NCBI GenBank assembly: GCA_036500765.1
Contig: DASYBM010000017.1
Coordinates: forward strand, 124,001 to 188,000
Direction: 5' to 3'
Length of the DNA: 64,000 nt
DNA from: Candidatus Sulfotelmatobacter sp.
Lineage (GTDB): Bacteria > Acidobacteriota > Terriglobia > Terriglobales > Acidobacteriaceae
The notes beneath the pieces were generated by a model, which did no database searches, had not been told where the DNA came from, and saw only the letters and a list, made by a program, of their open reading frames with translations. This document shows positions 60,799-64,000 of this stretch, piece by piece. Numbering within the stretch: position 1 is the stretch's first letter; every line of letters begins with the position of its first letter. A program made the translations under genes and the position numbers.

Positions 60799-61462
60799 AA
60801 ACCAGAAAATAATCCATCTTGTCGCCCTTCACGAAGTCGTACGTCTCGACTAACTTGTAGCCCGCCTGTTTGGCTTCGCGAATCACGATCTCGCGGCCGA
60901 CTCCGTGATCTTCTCCGTTTCCGTTGCGGTCAATCACTCCTACCCGCGCGCCGAGGCGCAGCGCCGCGCGCAAGTTGCGCAGCAACTCGATCGGACGTGC
61001 AACTTCGTGGTAAGCCTTCAGCAAGAGCACAGCGTCCACCGAATCCGATGGCAGCAGCGGATCGTCGGGCTTGCTCAAGATCGTCTTCACATTTTGTAAC
61101 CCCTCGTTCTGCGCCCGCTCGCCGATGTGGCGAATCGCTTCAGGATTGATGTCGACTGCATAAACCAACCCACGGGCGCCCACGCGGCGCGCAGCCCGAA
61201 CCGTAAACCAGCCCGATCCCGCCCCAATGTCGGCCACATTCTTTCCCGGAGCGATGCCGAGAATGTCCATCACCCGATTGATTTGGAGCCGCTCGTCGCG
61301 TCCTGGCGAATCGAATACCGAGAGATCTCCCGTATACGGTTCGCTGGTTTTTCTCTGTTGTTCCGGCGAGGCCTGTGCGGAAGCGGCGTCCTGGGCGGAG
61401 GCGAACGCGGCCGCGCAGACAAGAAAAAGCAGCGCAATCAGGCGAAGACGTATTTTCGGCAT
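60782..61462 (-). CDS. Exported class I SAM-dependent methyltransferase
   Basis: The methyltransferase fold is clear: VADIGAGSGWFTVRAARRVG (SAM motif I), VYAVDINPEAIRHIGERAQN, SVDAVLLLKAYHEVARPIEL and GARVGVIDRNGNG. The chain begins with a signal peptide, RLRLIALLFLVCAAAFASAQ, unusual because SAM is a cytoplasmic cofactor. Such signal-peptide methyltransferases recur in Acidobacteriota. AAGGGG upstream of the ATG supports the start. Substrate unknown. Confidence 0.82.
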   Translation of the reverse strand: MPKIRLRLIALLFLVCAAAFASAQDAASAQASPEQQRKTSEPYTGDLSVFDSPGRDERLQINRVMDILGIAPGKNVADIGAGSGWFTVRAARRVGARGLVYAVDINPEAIRHIGERAQNEGLQNVKTILSKPDDPLLPSDSVDAVLLLKAYHEVARPIELLRNLRAALRLGARVGVIDRNGNGEDHGVGREIVIREAKQAGYKLVETYDFVKGDKMDYFLVFTAAE

Positions 61463-61660
61463 GCCACCCCTTCGGAGAGAAACACTCTAAACATAGACTT
61501 CTTCCCGTTCGCTTGGTGAGCGTCTCGAATGAGATCCGTCCGGCGCAGCGTCCGCTTTGACTCGCTGACTTCACCGGCCTAGAATCTCATCAGCCTGTGT
61601 GTCTGGGTCGTGTCGGCGCACGCACTACTGCGCGTCAGCGAATATTCCTACGGAGGAGCG

Positions 61661-61894
61661 ATGGGTGAGGGTCTATTTTCTCCTTTACATCTGTTGTTGC
61701 TCGTGATCATTTTTCTGCTCCTCTTCGGGCCATCCAAGTTTGCCTCGGTGACCAAGGGCCTGGGCAAGGGTCTGGGTGATGGCTATCGCAACTTCAAGTC
61801 GGCGATGAACGAAGGCGAACAGAACAAAGAAGAGAAAGAAGAGAAAAACGTAAAGACGACCGATGCAAAGACGAGCGACGAGAAAAAGTCCTAG
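61661..61894 (+). CDS. tatA: Sec-independent translocase subunit TatA
   Basis: A 77-residue twin-arginine translocase component: short N-terminus, membrane helix SPLHLLLLVIIFLLLFGPSK with the FG hinge, amphipathic helix FASVTKGLGKGLGDGYRNFK and a Glu/Lys-rich tail. GGAGGAG lies immediately before the ATG at 61661. The end abuts the maf stop codon, convergent. No tatB or tatC here. Confidence 0.92.
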   Translation: MGEGLFSPLHLLLLVIIFLLLFGPSKFASVTKGLGKGLGDGYRNFKSAMNEGEQNKEEKEEKNVKTTDAKTSDEKKS

Positions 61895-62545
61895 TCAATC
61901 TCGCTCGCGACCAGCCTGATCCTCGCCGACCATCTCGCGCAACATACGATACACCAGCGCTACCGGCAGCCCCACTACGTTGCTGTAATCGCCCTCAATC
62001 CGCGGAATCCAGCGCGAAGCTATTCCCTGAATCGCGTAGGCCCCCGCTTTATCCATCGGCTCGCCGGTCGCGACGTACTCGCGAATCTCATCCTCGGACA
62101 GTTCGTTCATCGCCACCAGAGTCGTTTCGGAGGCAGTTCTCAGATCTCGGTTCCCAGTTCCACGTATGTTTGCTCCGGGCTTCGAGTGGGACAAAGGAGC
62201 GGAGGACGAACCAGACGTTCCCCCTACCAGGCAAACACCTGTGATCACAGAATGCAGGCGCCCCGATAGAAGGCGCAGCATGCGCGCGGCATCGTCCGCG
62301 TCACGGGGTTTACCGAGAATAGTATTGTCGACCACCACAATCGTGTCTGCGCCCAGGACGGTATCGCGCGGCCGCAATCGCGAAACTGCCAGAGCTTTCT
62401 CTCGCGCCAACCGCTCGGCGTAATCACGCGGCGCCTCGGCCGCCAGCGGAGTCTCGTCGACATTCGCGGGTTGCACGCGGAAGGAAATGCCTGCGTTGCA
62501 AAGTAGTTCCTGTCGTCGAGGTGAAGCGGAGGCGAGAACGAGCAT
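61895..62545 (-). CDS. maf: Maf-like septum/nucleotide pyrophosphatase with insertion
   Basis: Nucleoside triphosphate pyrophosphatase acting on non-canonical nucleotides. Seen: [55 protein letters not shown] and [20 protein letters not shown]. About 34 residues near 108-142 ([20 protein letters not shown] onward) interrupt the fold between TGVCLV and [10 protein letters not shown] and are coded by word-repeat DNA. TAGAAT (62555-62560) ends nine bases before the ATG. Confidence 0.92.
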   Translation of the reverse strand: MLVLASASPRRQELLCNAGISFRVQPANVDETPLAAEAPRDYAERLAREKALAVSRLRPRDTVLGADTIVVVDNTILGKPRDADDAARMLRLLSGRLHSVITGVCLVGGTSGSSSAPLSHSKPGANIRGTGNRDLRTASETTLVAMNELSEDEIREYVATGEPMDKAGAYAIQGIASRWIPRIEGDYSNVVGLPVALVYRMLREMVGEDQAGRERD

Positions 62546-62554
62546 GCGGCTCTG

Positions 62555-62560
62555 ATTCTA
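62555..62560 (-). promoter_or_regulatory. -10 box (TAGAAT) of maf
   Basis: Nine bases before the ATG, identical geometry to murJ and ispE. Confidence 0.6.
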
Positions 62561-62600
62561 TCGAAGTTGGATAACGGAGCAGCACACTGCGGCAAAGAAC

Positions 62601-62628
62601 AAGAGCCTCGGAATTCTCCGAGGCTCTT
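62601..62628 (-). terminator. Hairpin downstream of the tRNA-like gene
   Basis: aagagcctcgg and ccgaggctctt are perfect complements around aattct. On the minus strand it is followed by GTTCTTTG, a weak U-tract, and would end a transcript coming from the tRNA-like sequence. Confidence 0.7.
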
Positions 62629-62764
62629 AAACTGTGGGTCAGAACGGCACCCCGCGACATCATCAGTATCGCCCGACAATCCGCGGGCAGTCAAGTTACT
62701 TTTGTCGGGAGCTTATCCTCGCATTTCGCTCCCTTTGGAACCCGCGCTCCACAGAACCGAAGCG

Positions 62765-62837
62765 TGGACCCCGACGGGATTCGAACCCGCATCTGCGACC
62801 GTCGCGAGGTGCCGTGTTTCCGTTACACCACGGGCCC
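62765..62837 (-). tRNA. tRNA-like sequence, degenerate or unusual
   Basis: The minus strand has a clear T-arm (GCGGG-TTCGAAT-CCCGT), D-arm (GTGT and ACAC) and an acceptor that pairs six of seven bases, with G3-U. The anticodon arm is poor: the only loop with T33 (CTCGCGA, anticodon CGC, Ala) closes with three pairs. One extra base lies next to the acceptor. CCA is not fully encoded. It may be a real tRNA of unusual form or a tRNA remnant; the identity is not certain. Confidence 0.55.
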
Positions 62838-62951
62838 AAACCGACTCTACTCTCCGAGCGTATCCATGGCTGGTAGCGGCTGAGATCCCTGGCCGCGTCC
62901 AATTCAGAGAGGAACAGGCAACTGCTAGAATCAAAGATTAACCATAGCCTC

Positions 62952-64000
62952 ATGGACGCCGCTTTCATCCGCAATTTCGCGATTATCGCGCACATCGATC
63001 ACGGCAAATCCACGCTGGCCGATCGCCTGCTGGAGTTGACCGGATCGCTGACCGCGCGCGAAATGCAGGCCCAGGTTCTCGATTCCATGGACTTGGAACG
63101 CGAGCGCGGCATCACCATCAAAGCTCACGCTGTGCGCATGAACTACACCGCGCAGGACGGCCAGACTTATCAGCTCAACCTGATCGACACTCCCGGCCAC
63201 GTGGATTTTTCCTATGAAGTCTCGCGATCGCTCGCGTCGTGCGAGGGCGCGCTTCTTGTTGTCGACGCTTCGCAAGGAGTCGAAGCCCAGACCCTCGCCA
63301 ACTCGTATCTCGCCATCAATCACGGTCTCGAAATCATCCCCGTCATCAACAAGATCGACCTGCAAAGCGCCGACATTCCCCGCACGAAAGAGATGATCGA
63401 AGGCGCAGTCGGCCTCGATGCCACCGACGCGGTCCTCATCAGTGCTAAGACCGGTCAGGGCGTCCCCGATGTGCTGGAGGCGATCGTAAAACGCGTTCCT
63501 CCGCCGAAGGGGTCGCCCGACAATCGGCTTCAGGCGCTGGTTTTCGACTCCTGGTTCGATCCTTATCGCGGCGTCGTCGTGCTCACTCGTGTGTTTCAGG
63601 GAACACTTCGCAAAGGACAGCGGATCCGCCTGATGTGGAATGGCACCACCTTCGACGCGGAAACTCTCGGCGTGCTCACCCCGAAGCCAGTCGAGATCAA
63701 CGAACTCTCCGCCGGCGAAGTGGGATTCATTATCGCCAACATCAAGAATGTTGCCGACACAAAAATCGGCGACACCATTACCGACGACACCAACCCCGCC
63801 ATCGAACCGCTGCCCGGCTTCGAAGAAATCAAGCCCATGGTCTTCGCCGGGCTCTATACCGTCGATGCCCACGAGCACACGCAACTGCGCGAGGCGCTCG
63901 AAAAATTGCGCCTCAACGATTCGTCATTCTTCTTTGAACCGGAAAGCTCCGTTGCGCTCGGCTTCGGCTTCCGCTGCGGCTTCCTCGGCCTGCTCCACAT
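62952..64000 (+). CDS. lepA: Elongation factor 4 (partial, C-terminus outside)
   Basis: Ribosome back-translocase GTPase. Seen: [20 protein letters not shown] (G1), [31 protein letters not shown] (G3), NKIDL (G4) and SAKTG (G5), then the domain [22 protein letters not shown]. The window ends in [15 protein letters not shown], at about residue 349 of about 600. TAGAAT lies 20 bases before the ATG, and no Shine-Dalgarno sequence is seen. Confidence 0.97.
   Translation, partial: MDAAFIRNFAIIAHIDHGKSTLADRLLELTGSLTAREMQAQVLDSMDLERERGITIKAHAVRMNYTAQDGQTYQLNLIDTPGHVDFSYEVSRSLASCEGALLVVDASQGVEAQTLANSYLAINHGLEIIPVINKIDLQSADIPRTKEMIEGAVGLDATDAVLISAKTGQGVPDVLEAIVKRVPPPKGSPDNRLQALVFDSWFDPYRGVVVLTRVFQGTLRKGQRIRLMWNGTTFDAETLGVLTPKPVEINELSAGEVGFIIANIKNVADTKIGDTITDDTNPAIEPLPGFEEIKPMVFAGLYTVDAHEHTQLREALEKLRLNDSSFFFEPESSVALGFGFRCGFLGLLH

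Noticed and set aside
62931..63884. 317-residue minus-strand frame opposite lepA
   Set aside because: LepA motifs are unmistakable on the plus strand; high-GC codon bias opens the antisense frame.

Overview
The window reads as chromosomal DNA of a Gram-negative, high-GC bacterium, most probably an Acidobacteriota member of the Koribacter/Terriglobia kind. The case rests on gene content and style: an ECF sigma factor with a HEAT-repeat zinc-finger anti-sigma factor, a Pkn-type kinase fused to a TolB/PD40-like propeller, a VWFA-related secreted protein, an OmpR-type DNA-binding domain on a membrane protein, a TonB-family protein, lipid A genes (fabZ-lpxA-lpxI), and a very high density of short dispersed repeats. 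The genus is inference. There is no rRNA, phage, insertion sequence or CRISPR array.

Layout. 1-2.0 kb: ECF sigma/anti-sigma pair. 2.4-3.5 kb: solitary SIR2-domain gene. 3.5-9.3 kb: housekeeping run on the minus strand (ispE, tRNA-Gln, prs, rplY, pth, rpsF, rpsR, rplI). 9.6-12.7 kb: assorted small and hypothetical genes and a C26 peptidase. 12.7-16.4 kb: ispD, a GxxExxY gene, ispF, a NYN-domain gene and a PIN/TRAM membrane protein. 16.9-28.3 kb: secreted and membrane proteins, quinone oxidoreductase, CDP-alcohol phosphatidyltransferase with GtrA, class III aminotransferase, a tiny Lys-rich ORF with its own promoter and terminator, MerR, STAS, and the kinase. 28.3-35.4 kb: tRNA-Pro, polA, cysteine dioxygenase, murJ, VWFA protein. 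35.6-46.5 kb: hydantoinase B, small membrane proteins, tdh and kbl (threonine to glycine), pyrC and pyrB. 46.6-54.2 kb: paralogous secreted pair, GH3 enzyme, miaA with a previously untracked 49-aa membrane protein, winged-helix membrane protein, DUF4097, TonB. 54.5-59.0 kb: lipid A/envelope cluster. 59.2-64 kb: M20 peptidase, EthD, exported methyltransferase, tatA, maf, a tRNA-like sequence and the start of lepA.

Three themes cut across the genes. First, a 10-nt-period repeat (unit NNNCACGGAT) sits at the ends of genes, supplies or abuts stop codons of pth, ispD and pyrB, flanks a GxxExxY gene and encodes its C-terminus. Second, GC-rich REP-like sequences of the kind seen between genes also lie in frame inside genes (ispE, hyuB, puuD-like, quinone oxidoreductase; a different repeat in maf). 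Third, at least thirteen genes have a TAnnnT -10 box only 6-11 nt before the start codon and no Shine-Dalgarno sequence, implying common leaderless transcription.
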